Positions 18,060 to 26,490 of a stretch of DNA of 64,000 bases are shown one piece after another. This DNA comes from Prevotella sp. P6B1. GTDB lineage: Bacteria > Bacteroidota > Bacteroidia > Bacteroidales > Bacteroidaceae. The notes below the pieces were generated by a model. The model searched no databases, was not told the DNA's origin, and was given only the letters and a program-made list of their open reading frames with translations. The stretch spans positions 186,001 through 250,000 of the forward strand of contig NZ_JNKF01000014.1 of assembly GCF_000702825.1 (NCBI RefSeq). The letters run 5' to 3'. A program made the position numbers and the translations under genes. How positions within the stretch are numbered: the first letter of the stretch is position 1; each line of letters starts with the position of its first letter.

Positions 18060-20420
18060 ATGAACAAAATCGTTAGAAAAGAGCAGTTCTCCGAGAAGGT
18101 TTTTCTTTTTGAGATCGAAGCTCCACTGATTGCGAAGAGCCGTAAGGCAGGCAACTTCGTAATCGTGCGCGTAGGCAAGAAAGGTGAGCGCATGCCGCTG
18201 ACCATCGCTGGCGCAGACATCGACAAGGGTACCATCACACTCGTAGTACAGATGGTGGGACTCTCATCCAAAAAACTCTGTGCCCTGAATGTGGGCGACT
18301 ATGTGACTGACGTGGTTGGTCCATTAGGTAACCCCACAAAGATTGAGAACTACGGAACAGTAGTCTGCGCAGGTGGTGGATTGGGCGTAGCACCTATGCT
18401 GCCCATTATCCAGGCACTCAAGGCCGCTGGCAACCGTGTGCTCTCAGTAATGGCTGGTCGCTCTAAGGACCTGATCATCCTTGAAGACAAGGTACGCGAA
18501 AGTTCTGACGAAGTAATCATCATGACCGATGATGGCAGCTACGGCGAGAAAGGCGTAGTAACCGTTGGTATCGAGAAATTCATTGAGCAGGAGCCACATG
18601 TGGACAAGGTATTCGCTATCGGCCCTCCTATCATGATGAAATTCTCAAACCTTACCGCTCAGAAGCACAACATCCCTTGCGAAGTCAGCCTGAACACCAT
18701 CATGGTCGACGGAACAGGTATGTGTGGCGCATGCCGACTCACCATCGGAGGCAAGACCAAGTTCGTTTGTATCGATGGTCCTGAATTCGACGGCGCACTG
18801 GTTGACTGGGACGAGATGTTTAAGCGTATGGGCACCTTTAAGCGCGAAGAGCAGGAAGAACTGGCCCACTACGAGGAGCATCTGGACAGCCTTAATGCCG
18901 AGGAGAAGGTCGAGACCAAAAACACCGATGTGGTGATGGATGCCGACCCAACCAACGACACCATCGAGGTACTGACCGATCGTAACGCCGCTTGGCGCGA
19001 TGAGCTCAGAAAGAGCATGAAACCCAAGGAGCGCACACAGATTGAGCGCGTAGTGATGCCAGAGCTCGACCCCGTTTATCGTGCAACCACCCGTACTGAG
19101 GAGGTGAATATCGGCCTGACCAAGGAGATGGCGATGACAGAGGCCAAGCGTTGTCTGGACTGCGCCAAACCTACTTGTGTTGAGGGCTGCCCTGTAAACA
19201 TCAATATCCCCTCATTCATCAAGAACATCGAGCGTGGTCAGTTCCTGGCAGCCGCTAAGGTACTGAAGAACACCTCTGCCCTCCCCGCTGTCTGCGGACG
19301 TGTTTGTCCTCAGGAGAAACAGTGTGAGAGCAAATGTATCCACCTGAAGATGAACGAGCCCGCTGTAGCCATCGGCTATCTGGAGCGTTTCGCTGCTGAC
19401 TTTGAACGCGAGAGTGGCAACATCTCTCTGCCTGAGATTGCACCAGCCAACGGCATGAAGATTGCCGTAGTAGGTTCTGGTCCTGCCGGACTGAGCTTTG
19501 CAGGCGATATGGTGAAGAAAGGTTATGATGTATATGTATTTGAAGCCTTACACGAAATCGGTGGTGTACTGAAGTACGGTATCCCCGAGTTCCGTCTGCC
19601 CAACAAGATTGTCGACGTAGAAATTGAGAATCTGGCCAAGATGGGTGTACATTTCCAGACCGACGTCATCGTAGGTAAGACCATCAGCGTAGAACAGCTT
19701 GAGAAGCAGGGCTTCAAGGGCATCTTTGTAGGTTCTGGCGCTGGTCTGCCGAACTTCATGAATATCCCTGGCGAGAACTGCATCAACATCATGTCGTCGA
19801 ACGAGTATCTGACCCGTGTGAACCTGATGGACGCTGCCAACCCAACTACTGACACCCCATTGAATCCAGCCAAGAGCGTGCTGGTTGTAGGTGGTGGTAA
19901 CACTGCTATGGACTCTTGTCGTACAGCCAAGCGTCTGGGCGCCGACGTGACACTGGTTTATCGCCGTTCTGAGGTAGAGATGCCAGCCCGTCTGGAAGAG
20001 GTGAAGCACGCCAAGGAAGAGGGTATCAAATTCCTCACACTCCACAATCCTATCGAGTACATCGCTGATGAGACTGGTGCTGTAAAACAGTCCGTTCTCC
20101 AGGTGATGGAGCTGGGAGAGCCCGATGCATCAGGTCGTCGCAGTCCTGTTCCTGTTGAGGGCAAGACCGTTACACTCGATGTCGATCAGGTGATTGTGGC
20201 TGTAGGTGTGTCGCCCAACCCACTGGTACCCAAGAGTATCGAGGGCTTGAAGCTGGGACGCAAGAACACTATTGCCGTAAGCGAGGAGATGCAGTCTTCA
20301 CGTGCTGAGATCTTCGCTGGTGGCGACATCGTGCGTGGTGGTGCAACAGTCATCCTCGCTATGGGTGATGGCCGTCGTGCTGCATTGAATATGGATAAGC
20401 ATCTGCGTGGAGAAGCCTAA
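18060..20420 (+). CDS. Fused NfnA/NfnB-like flavoprotein (ferredoxin-NADP+ reductase subunit alpha plus GltD-like)
   Basis: A single chain combining two usually separate subunits. Residues 1 to about 280 are a PyrK/NfnA-type FAD/NAD module whose C-terminal part has MCGACRLTIGGKTKFVCIDG (cysteines for a [2Fe-2S] cluster, about 220-240). The rest is a GltD/NfnB module: CLDCAKPTCVEGCPVNINIP (about 364-383, [4Fe-4S]), VVGSGPAGLSFAGDM (FAD), and VVGGGNTAMDSCRTAKRLGA (NAD(P)). I infer NADH-dependent reduced ferredoxin:NADP+ oxidoreductase, moving electrons between NADH, NADPH and ferredoxin in anaerobic metabolism; annotation as a glutamate synthase small chain would also be found. The gene overlaps the next by 14 bp. 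Confidence 0.85.
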   Translation: MNKIVRKEQFSEKVFLFEIEAPLIAKSRKAGNFVIVRVGKKGERMPLTIAGADIDKGTITLVVQMVGLSSKKLCALNVGDYVTDVVGPLGNPTKIENYGTVVCAGGGLGVAPMLPIIQALKAAGNRVLSVMAGRSKDLIILEDKVRESSDEVIIMTDDGSYGEKGVVTVGIEKFIEQEPHVDKVFAIGPPIMMKFSNLTAQKHNIPCEVSLNTIMVDGTGMCGACRLTIGGKTKFVCIDGPEFDGALVDWDEMFKRMGTFKREEQEELAHYEEHLDSLNAEEKVETKNTDVVMDADPTNDTIEVLTDRNAAWRDELRKSMKPKERTQIERVVMPELDPVYRATTRTEEVNIGLTKEMAMTEAKRCLDCAKPTCVEGCPVNINIPSFIKNIERGQFLAAAKVLKNTSALPAVCGRVCPQEKQCESKCIHLKMNEPAVAIGYLERFAADFERESGNISLPEIAPANGMKIAVVGSGPAGLSFAGDMVKKGYDVYVFEALHEIGGVLKYGIPEFRLPNKIVDVEIENLAKMGVHFQTDVIVGKTISVEQLEKQGFKGIFVGSGAGLPNFMNIPGENCINIMSSNEYLTRVNLMDAANPTTDTPLNPAKSVLVVGGGNTAMDSCRTAKRLGADVTLVYRRSEVEMPARLEEVKHAKEEGIKFLTLHNPIEYIADETGAVKQSVLQVMELGEPDASGRRSPVPVEGKTVTLDVDQVIVAVGVSPNPLVPKSIEGLKLGRKNTIAVSEEMQSSRAEIFAGGDIVRGGATVILAMGDGRRAALNMDKHLRGEA

Positions 20421-21189
20421 TCAAGATAAAGAGAGCCATCGCCTCTGGCATCGTCTCAATGAGCGTTTTGTCAAGGCGATGGCTACTTATCATCTGATAG
20501 AAGATGATGACCACATACTCGTGGGCCTATCGGGTGGCAAGGATTCGCTCCTGTTACTCGAACTGCTGGCCAGACGTTCGCGCATCCAGCATCCACGATT
20601 CAAGGTAGAGGCGCTGCACGTCAGGATGGAAAACATCCACTATGAGACTGACACCAGCTATCTACAGCAGTTCTGCGACAATCTGGGCGTCGAGCTTCAT
20701 GTACTGACAACCCGCTTCGAGGTTGATGCTGCGACAGAATCGGGACAACCTACCGATGCAGCCCGTCGCCGCAAGCAGAAAACACCCTGTTTCCTGTGCT
20801 CATGGAACCGTCGCAAGCAGATGTTCAATCTGGCACAGGCGTTAGGCTGCAACAAGATAGCCTTAGGCCACCATCAGGACGACCTGCTGCACACAGCGCT
20901 GATGAACCTAACCTTCCAAGGGCGATTCGACACCATGCCTGCCCTGCTGAAGATGCGCAAGATGCCACTCGCTATCATCCGTCCGCTATGTATGATTGAG
21001 GAGAACGACATCAAGCAGTATGCCCAACTACAGGGCTATCAGAAACAGCAGAAGCTCTGTCCCTACGAGACCTACTCGCATCGCGCAGACATTAAGCAGC
21101 TATACGACGCCATTGAGCGTATGAATCCAGAGGCCCGCTACAGCATGTGGAACGCACTTAACGAAGACAATAAACTAATTGAAGAATAG
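20407..21189 (+). CDS. TtcA-like PP-loop ATPase (tRNA 2-thiocytidine biosynthesis family)
   Basis: Predicted to activate a tRNA base with ATP for sulfur insertion. The PP-loop is VGLSGGKDSLLLL (about residue 40). CFLCSWNRRKQMF supplies a CxxC pair and IALGHHQDDLLHTALMN follows, both hallmarks of the TtcA/CTU1 group; TtcA uses a 4Fe-4S cluster bound by such cysteines. GTG 20407 is the start, overlapping the previous gene's end by 14 bp. An internal ATG (MATYHLIEDDD) would remove a conserved helix. Cytosolic. Confidence 0.85.
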   Translation: MEKPNQDKESHRLWHRLNERFVKAMATYHLIEDDDHILVGLSGGKDSLLLLELLARRSRIQHPRFKVEALHVRMENIHYETDTSYLQQFCDNLGVELHVLTTRFEVDAATESGQPTDAARRRKQKTPCFLCSWNRRKQMFNLAQALGCNKIALGHHQDDLLHTALMNLTFQGRFDTMPALLKMRKMPLAIIRPLCMIEENDIKQYAQLQGYQKQQKLCPYETYSHRADIKQLYDAIERMNPEARYSMWNALNEDNKLIEE

Positions 21190-21191
21190 AT

Positions 21192-22328
21192 ATGAAACTA
21201 AGGAAAATTACAATACTGATATTGGCACTCTTGCTGGCACTACCGATGGCAGCACAGAAGAAGAAGCGCATTAAACCACGCCCAAAGCCAGAGCCTGTAG
21301 TCGAAGAGCCACTGGAAGACCCACGTATCACCAACATGCGTGCGATGACCCAGCAGATTATCTTCATCGACAGTATTGTAACCAACAAAGAGCAGTTTCT
21401 CTCAGCCATCCGCCTATCGTCGGAATCTGGGCAGCTCATGAATACGGGCGCCTTCTTCCGCAATCAGCTCAAAGGCTGTCTCTACATCAACGAGATGGGC
21501 AATAAGATATATTTCAGTCAGCAAGAGGGCAAACAGCAGCAACTGTTCACATCCGATAAGTTAGGCAACGAGTGGAGCCATCCGCAGGCCCTGCAGGGCC
21601 TCAACGAAGGCATCGACGAGGCCTCCTACCCCTTCATGCTTTCAGATGGTGTCACCTTCTACTTTGCAGGCAAGGGCGAAGAGAGTATTGGCGGCTACGA
21701 TATCTTCATGACACGCTACGACTCACGTAGCGGCAGTTTCCTGAAACCAGAGAATCTGGGCATGCCCTTCAACTCTGAGGCCAACGACTACATGTACGCT
21801 ATCGACGAAACTAATCGTATTGGTTACTTTGCCAGCGACCGTCGCCAGCCTGAGGGTAAGGTCTGCATCTACATCTTCATCCCAGCCGATGCGCGTAAGA
21901 CCTACGATGCCTCGAAATATTCAGAGGAGAAGATACGTCGCTTTGCCGACATCGCAAGAATCGCCGACACCTGGGGCAATGGTCAGGAACGGAAGGCCGC
22001 ACTCGAGCGCATCAAAAACAAATATGCCGCTAATGGTGCTTCAGGCGAAATGGTGAGCACTGATGGCGAAGCTTCAGCAGTACATTTCCAGTCGAAAGAG
22101 GCAAAATCGCTTTACCAGAAGCTGATGAAAGAGCAGTATGAGCTCGAAATCGCCAACTCACGTCTGGACCAGCTGCGTCAGGAGTATCACAAGGCCAATA
22201 CCAACGAGAGAAAGCAGATGAAGAGTGAGATTCTGAAGCTTGAAGACGAGGTCATCAAGCTGAACGCTCACGTCAAACAGTTGGACAAGGCCACACGTAA
22301 TGCCGAAATCAGTAGTAAACAACAATAA
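21192..22328 (+). CDS. Secreted PD40/WD40-like beta-propeller protein with C-terminal coiled coil
   Basis: Signal peptide MKLRKITILILALLLALPMAA, then a basic/proline stretch (KKKRIKPRPKPEP). Residues of about 90-240 have TolB/PD40-type repeats (NKIYFSQQEGKQQQLFTSDK, GVTFYFAGKGEESIGGYDIF, NRIGYFASDR). The last 80 residues are a charged coiled coil (KQMKSEILKLEDEVIKLNAH). Periplasmic; role unknown. Bacteroidota often use such propellers as OmpA-linked scaffolds, but no OmpA domain is present here. It starts 2 bp after the PP-loop gene and so is probably in the same operon. Confidence 0.72.
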   Translation: MKLRKITILILALLLALPMAAQKKKRIKPRPKPEPVVEEPLEDPRITNMRAMTQQIIFIDSIVTNKEQFLSAIRLSSESGQLMNTGAFFRNQLKGCLYINEMGNKIYFSQQEGKQQQLFTSDKLGNEWSHPQALQGLNEGIDEASYPFMLSDGVTFYFAGKGEESIGGYDIFMTRYDSRSGSFLKPENLGMPFNSEANDYMYAIDETNRIGYFASDRRQPEGKVCIYIFIPADARKTYDASKYSEEKIRRFADIARIADTWGNGQERKAALERIKNKYAANGASGEMVSTDGEASAVHFQSKEAKSLYQKLMKEQYELEIANSRLDQLRQEYHKANTNERKQMKSEILKLEDEVIKLNAHVKQLDKATRNAEISSKQQ

Positions 22329-22340
22329 TACATACAGTCT

Positions 22341-23213
22341 ATGAAAAAGAAATTTCCAGAATCAGAACTGATTATCAATGCCGATGGTTCATGTTTCCAT
22401 CTGCATCTGAAGCCTGAACAGCTGGCCGACAAGGTGGTGCTGGTAGGCGACCCAGCCCGTGTTGACACCGTTGCTGCCCATTTCGACTCAAAAGAGTGCG
22501 AGGTGTCGAGCCGCGAGTTCCACACTATCACAGGTATGTATAAAGGCAAGCGTATCACCTGTCAGAGTCACGGTATCGGCTGCGATAATATCGACATCGT
22601 AGCCAACGAGCTCGACACGCTCGCCAACATCGATTATAACACCCGCGAGGAGAAAGCCGAGCACCGCACCCTCACCATGGTACGTATCGGTACCTGTGGC
22701 GGTTTGCAGCCCAACACCCCTACAGGTTGCTTCGTGGCATCGGTAAAGAGCATTGGTTTTGATGGTCTGCTCAACTACTATGCCGACCGTAACAAAGTGT
22801 GCGACCTGAAGCTTGAAGAAGCCTTCAAGCAGCACATGAATTGGAACCCCATCAAGGGCGCTCCTTACGTATCGGTAGCCGATGCTGAGCTCATCGACCG
22901 CATTGCCAAGGACGATATGGTTTGCGGCTACACCATCTCGTGTGGTGGATTCTACGGCCCTCAGGGACGTGTACTCCGTGCCAATATCGAGGATCCCAAA
23001 CAGAACGAGAAGATTGAAAACTTTGAGTATGATGACCTGAAGATCTGCAATTTCGAGATGGAATCGAGTGCGCTCGCTGGTATGGCGTCGCTGCTGGGTC
23101 ATCGCGCTATGACCTGCTGCATGGTCATCGCTAATCGCTACGCCCAGAAAATGAACACAGAGTACAAAAACTCTATCGACACACTTATCGAAAAAGTACT
23201 CAACCGCATTTAA
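22341..23213 (+). CDS. Nucleoside phosphorylase (uridine/purine phosphorylase superfamily)
   Basis: Phosphorolysis of a nucleoside to base and ribose-1-phosphate. VVLVGDPARVDTVAAHF is the phosphate loop, MVRIGTCGGLQPN the central PNP/UDP signature, and FEMESSALAGMASLLGH contains the ribose-binding Glu and Met residues. The 290-residue length and divergent middle match a Bacteroidota uridine phosphorylase-like group; substrate cannot be fixed from sequence. It ends immediately before the mnmE ATG (TAAATG). Confidence 0.85.
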   Translation: MKKKFPESELIINADGSCFHLHLKPEQLADKVVLVGDPARVDTVAAHFDSKECEVSSREFHTITGMYKGKRITCQSHGIGCDNIDIVANELDTLANIDYNTREEKAEHRTLTMVRIGTCGGLQPNTPTGCFVASVKSIGFDGLLNYYADRNKVCDLKLEEAFKQHMNWNPIKGAPYVSVADAELIDRIAKDDMVCGYTISCGGFYGPQGRVLRANIEDPKQNEKIENFEYDDLKICNFEMESSALAGMASLLGHRAMTCCMVIANRYAQKMNTEYKNSIDTLIEKVLNRI

Positions 23214-24557
23214 ATGAACGAAACAATCTGCGCTCTCGCCACAGCCCCAGGTGGCGCTATAGGAATTATAAGAATCTCAGGCCCTAAGTCGCTTGAGATT
23301 CTTTCTCATGTATTTTCAAAGGACCTTACACAAACTCAGCCCAACACCATTCATTATGGGCATATCAAGAACGGCGAAGAGATTATCGACGAGGTTCTGG
23401 TGAGCGTATTCCGTGCCCCCCACTCTTATACGGGCGAAGAGAGTGCAGAGATTTCCTGTCACGGCTCGCGTTACATTCTGAATAAGGTGATAGCCTTACT
23501 GATAGCCAACGGTTGCCGCCAGGCTGGCCCAGGCGAGTTCACCCAGCGTGCCTATCTGAACGGCAAGATGGACCTCTCGCAGGCCGAAGCTGTGGCCGAC
23601 CTGATAGCCTCTACCAATCAGGCTACCCATCAGATAGCCATGAGTCAGCTGCGCGGTCATTTTTCATCAAAGCTCGCCCAACTGCGCGAACAACTACTCA
23701 AGCTCACCTCGCTCTTGGAGCTCGAACTTGATTTCTCCGACCACGAGGATCTGGAGTTTGCCGACCGTAGCGAGCTTACAGAGCTTACCCAAACAATTGA
23801 CAATCATATCACCCGTTTAGCCCAGAGTTTCAAAACAGGGCAAGCCCTCAAGCAAGGCATCCCCGTGGCTATTGTAGGCAAAACCAATGTAGGTAAATCC
23901 ACCCTACTCAATCGCCTACTGAAGGACGATCGCGCCATCGTTTCTGATATTCACGGCACCACCCGCGACACCATCGAAGACACCATCGACATCCATGGCG
24001 TCACCTTCCGTTTCATCGATACTGCAGGTATCAGAGAGACCTCTGACACCATCGAACAGATAGGTATCGACCGCACCTACCAAGCTATTCAAAAGGCCCG
24101 CATCGTTCTTTGGCTCATCGATACCAAACCTTCAAGAGAAGAAATAGACAATATTAAGCAACATTCTGAAAATAAAAAACTTATCATCATCAAAAACAAA
24201 TCTGATAAAGATAGTAACAATAGTTACAATTTGTTAAATACGTCATTTATCGCCATCAGCGCGAAGTTTGGCACTGGGATCGATGAGTTAGAGCGAGCCA
24301 TCTACGAGGCTGCCGACATTTCCACCCTCACAGAGAACGATATCATCGTCACCAACGCTCGCCACTACGACGCTTTGGTTCGCGCCCACGACAAGATCCA
24401 GCGTGTTATCGACGGACTCGAAATGCAACTAAGCGGCGACCTTCTCAGCGAAGACCTCCGCCAAGCCCTCGACACCCTTGCCGAGATCACCGGCGGCCAG
24501 ATAACCCCCAACGAAGTATTAGGAAATATATTTAAAAACTTTTGCGTGGGAAAGTAG
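23214..24557 (+). CDS. mnmE: tRNA uridine-5-carboxymethylaminomethyl modification GTPase
   Basis: With MnmG forms cmnm5U34 in tRNA. The N-terminal folate-binding domain includes ATAPGGAIGIIRISGP and FTQRAYLNGKMDLSQAEAV. The G domain has VGKTNVGKST (about 220), DIHGTTRDT, DTAG and NKSD. The C-terminus is NIFKNFCVGK, keeping the catalytic FCxGK motif. 447 residues, complete. The last 18 bp of the gene are the left copy of the direct repeat that brackets the island. The insertion therefore preserves the protein's end, as with integration at trmE/mnmE in other bacteria (for example SGI1). Confidence 0.96.
   Translation: MNETICALATAPGGAIGIIRISGPKSLEILSHVFSKDLTQTQPNTIHYGHIKNGEEIIDEVLVSVFRAPHSYTGEESAEISCHGSRYILNKVIALLIANGCRQAGPGEFTQRAYLNGKMDLSQAEAVADLIASTNQATHQIAMSQLRGHFSSKLAQLREQLLKLTSLLELELDFSDHEDLEFADRSELTELTQTIDNHITRLAQSFKTGQALKQGIPVAIVGKTNVGKSTLLNRLLKDDRAIVSDIHGTTRDTIEDTIDIHGVTFRFIDTAGIRETSDTIEQIGIDRTYQAIQKARIVLWLIDTKPSREEIDNIKQHSENKKLIIIKNKSDKDSNNSYNLLNTSFIAISAKFGTGIDELERAIYEAADISTLTENDIIVTNARHYDALVRAHDKIQRVIDGLEMQLSGDLLSEDLRQALDTLAEITGGQITPNEVLGNIFKNFCVGK
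24540..24557 (+). repeat. Left attachment repeat (attL) at the mnmE 3' end
   Basis: TTTTGCGTGGGAAAGTAG. The first 16 bases recur at 61393-61408 and the last 15 at 61377-61391. Codes for F-C-V-G-K-stop of MnmE. The gene order changes from housekeeping to mobile functions exactly here. Confidence 0.85.
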
Positions 24558-24633
24558 AATACGATTAACGGTCATCACTCGATATTACAAGATATGACAT
24601 AAATCGTTTATTTCCAAGCAATTCCACACCCGC

Positions 24634-24668
24634 AATATCATCAGCGTTAATCGTTGATGATATTTTTT
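24634..24668 (+). terminator. Terminator just inside the island
   Basis: AATATCATCA (24634-24643) and TGATGATATT (24655-24664) are perfect arms with an 11-nt loop and a run of T residues after. It lies 77 bp after the mnmE stop, so the island supplies a terminator for the interrupted operon. Confidence 0.85.
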
Positions 24669-24724
24669 TCGCTCATTTTTGTACGTTATTTGTACGTTCG
24701 GGAAAAATCCCAACGTCGGCAAAT

Positions 24725-24870
24725 GCTAACTCAATGTCTCCGACTGGCACACGTTGGACACCATTGGATTGCTAACTGATGTCCTCGCGTGGCACACGTT
24801 GGACACATTTGGACACTATTGGACACATTTGAACAGTATTAAGGAATAGTAACATACAAAAATTGGACAT
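24725..24870 (+). repeat. TTGGACAC iteron cluster upstream of the seven-HTH gene
   Basis: TGGCACACGTTGGACAC occurs at 24745-24761 and 24790-24806, each preceded by GCTAACT. The core TTGGACAC is at 24754, 24799, 24809 and 24819, with degenerate TTTGAACA at about 24828 and TTGGACAT at 24863-24870, touching the ATG. The last full copies are exactly 10 bp apart, one helical turn. Likely operators or arm-type integrase sites. Confidence 0.78.
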
Positions 24871-26385
24871 ATGGAAATAGTTAAGAAATGCGAATGGTGT
24901 CACAAAACATTCATTGCACAGATGGTTACGGCAAGATTTTGCAGTAGTAAATGCTGTGATCATGCCTACAGGTACAAAAGAAAGATGCAATCAGGGAAAT
25001 ACACACCCGTAGATGGCAAAACTGATTTGAGTACCCTATCACGAAGAGTGGACGAACGTAAGCGTTTCAAGGAATCTCTAAAGGATAAGCAATTCCTTTC
25101 TCCCTCAGAGGCAGCAAAGCTACTTGGCGTTTGCAGAAGTACCATCTACAATTATCTTTGGCTACACGAACTGAAGGCCAAGCAGTTTCGTGGTAAGACT
25201 ATCATCAGAAGAAGTGACATTGAGAAACTCTTCGATGCAGCTCCTTCCTACAAGAAGCGAGGCAATGTGCAAAAGGGAAAGAAAACTCAAAATGAGTATT
25301 ACTCCCTTAAAGAGATGATGGAGAAATTTAAAATCAGCAAGCGAACTGTCTACCGTAGATGTGAACAGTTCGGTATTCCCCAAATCGTTGAGGGAAAAAG
25401 AACTTTCTGGCGAAAAGAAGACGTTGATGTGCATTTCGCTGAATTGCTTGTTCAATACGATTTAAAGGACTGGTATAATGCCCAGCAAATAGAGGAAATA
25501 TACGGAATGAAGCGTTCCGCCCTTAATAGGTATGTCCTCCGTCATGATGTGCCACGTATCCAGTTTCAGAACGTCACTTATTACTCGAAGAACCACATCG
25601 ATAATCTTAAACGGCTTGCAACAATGCCGGACGAGAACTACTACACCGTTCAAGACATTGTCAAGAACAGCAGTTTCTCTACGTTCCAAGTTCGATATTA
25701 TACCAAAAACGAGAAACTGAAAGCGAAGAGAGTCAACAGGTTACTACTTATCTTGAAGACTGACTGGGATTCCTTTGTTGCAAAATATCAGGCAAACCAT
25801 CTCCCAGAAGCTCCCAAGCCACAAGAACTCAACCCATTCTACACCATTGATGAGATTATAGATAAATATAAGGTAAAGGAAACAACGGTCTATCGCATTG
25901 CCAAAGCCCAGAATATTGATGTCTTTACTTTAGGGGATAAGAAATGCTTCCCTAAAGCAGCCATTGACAATTATTTCGTCAAGGACAATCCAAGCCCAGA
26001 ACTGACACAATGGTACACTTGTGAAGATATCCAAGCGAAATACAGCATGACTTACAATCAAGTCGCTTCTTTCGTCTGTAAACATCATATCCCTCGAAAG
26101 TACGTCGGCACAAAGCCGTACTACTCAAAGCTGCATGTTGACAAAGAGAAGAACATACTCCAGCCTGAGGATGATTACAAGACAGTAGAGGAACTAATGG
26201 CCATGTATCAGATGACTGTCCATCAGGTAAGGGAAGTGATTCGATTCTATCATGTACCGAAGAAGAAATGTGGCAAGTACATCAAGCTCTGTTTACATGA
26301 TTTCAACCGCATCATAGAGGAACGTAAGCAAGGCATAATACCTGCGAAATGTGATATGATGCCCCAAGATTCATTGTCAGTATAG
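24871..26385 (+). CDS. Zinc-ribbon protein with seven tandem excisionase-like helix-turn-helix modules (element A)
   Basis: Not a named family that I recognise. The N-terminus has CEWCHKTF...FCSSKCC, four or more cysteines spaced like a small zinc ribbon. Then come seven units of about 50-65 residues, each opening with an aromatic and a T/S (FLSPSEAAKLLG, YYSLKEMMEKF, WYNAQQIEEIYG, YYTVQDIVKNS, FYTIDEIIDKY, WYTCEDIQAKY, YKTVEELMAMY). Each then has a recognition helix and a short wing (for example SKRTVYRRCEQFGIP), as in HTH_17/excisionase folds. A shorter paralogue with four units lies at 33844-34812 in the same position in element B. I infer a DNA-organising or regulatory factor of the element, perhaps binding the phased TTGGACAC iterons just upstream. 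Base composition is clearly more AT-rich than the core genes. Confidence 0.8.
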   Translation: MEIVKKCEWCHKTFIAQMVTARFCSSKCCDHAYRYKRKMQSGKYTPVDGKTDLSTLSRRVDERKRFKESLKDKQFLSPSEAAKLLGVCRSTIYNYLWLHELKAKQFRGKTIIRRSDIEKLFDAAPSYKKRGNVQKGKKTQNEYYSLKEMMEKFKISKRTVYRRCEQFGIPQIVEGKRTFWRKEDVDVHFAELLVQYDLKDWYNAQQIEEIYGMKRSALNRYVLRHDVPRIQFQNVTYYSKNHIDNLKRLATMPDENYYTVQDIVKNSSFSTFQVRYYTKNEKLKAKRVNRLLLILKTDWDSFVAKYQANHLPEAPKPQELNPFYTIDEIIDKYKVKETTVYRIAKAQNIDVFTLGDKKCFPKAAIDNYFVKDNPSPELTQWYTCEDIQAKYSMTYNQVASFVCKHHIPRKYVGTKPYYSKLHVDKEKNILQPEDDYKTVEELMAMYQMTVHQVREVIRFYHVPKKKCGKYIKLCLHDFNRIIEERKQGIIPAKCDMMPQDSLSV

Positions 26386-26442
26386 TTTATTCACAGTTTA
26401 TGGCGGTTTATGGATATACTGGCGATACACTCCCTAATTTTG
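26381..26442 (+). promoter_or_regulatory. Integrase A upstream region: shared box and promoter
   Basis: TATAGTTTATTCACAGTTTA (26381-26400) matches 19 of 20 bases at 28714-28733, upstream of the excisionase-like gene. GTTTATGG repeats continue to about 26420. TAATTTTG at 26435-26442 fits a -7 element, 49 bp before the integrase ATG. Confidence 0.6.
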
Positions 26443-26490
26443 CGCCCAGATTTTCAAAAAGAAGTATAAACGATTAAACATTAACGCATT

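Noticed and set aside
24745-24870. CRISPR array
   Set aside because: Repeats are 8-17 bp with 2-37 bp between them, no unique spacers of uniform length, and no cas genes.
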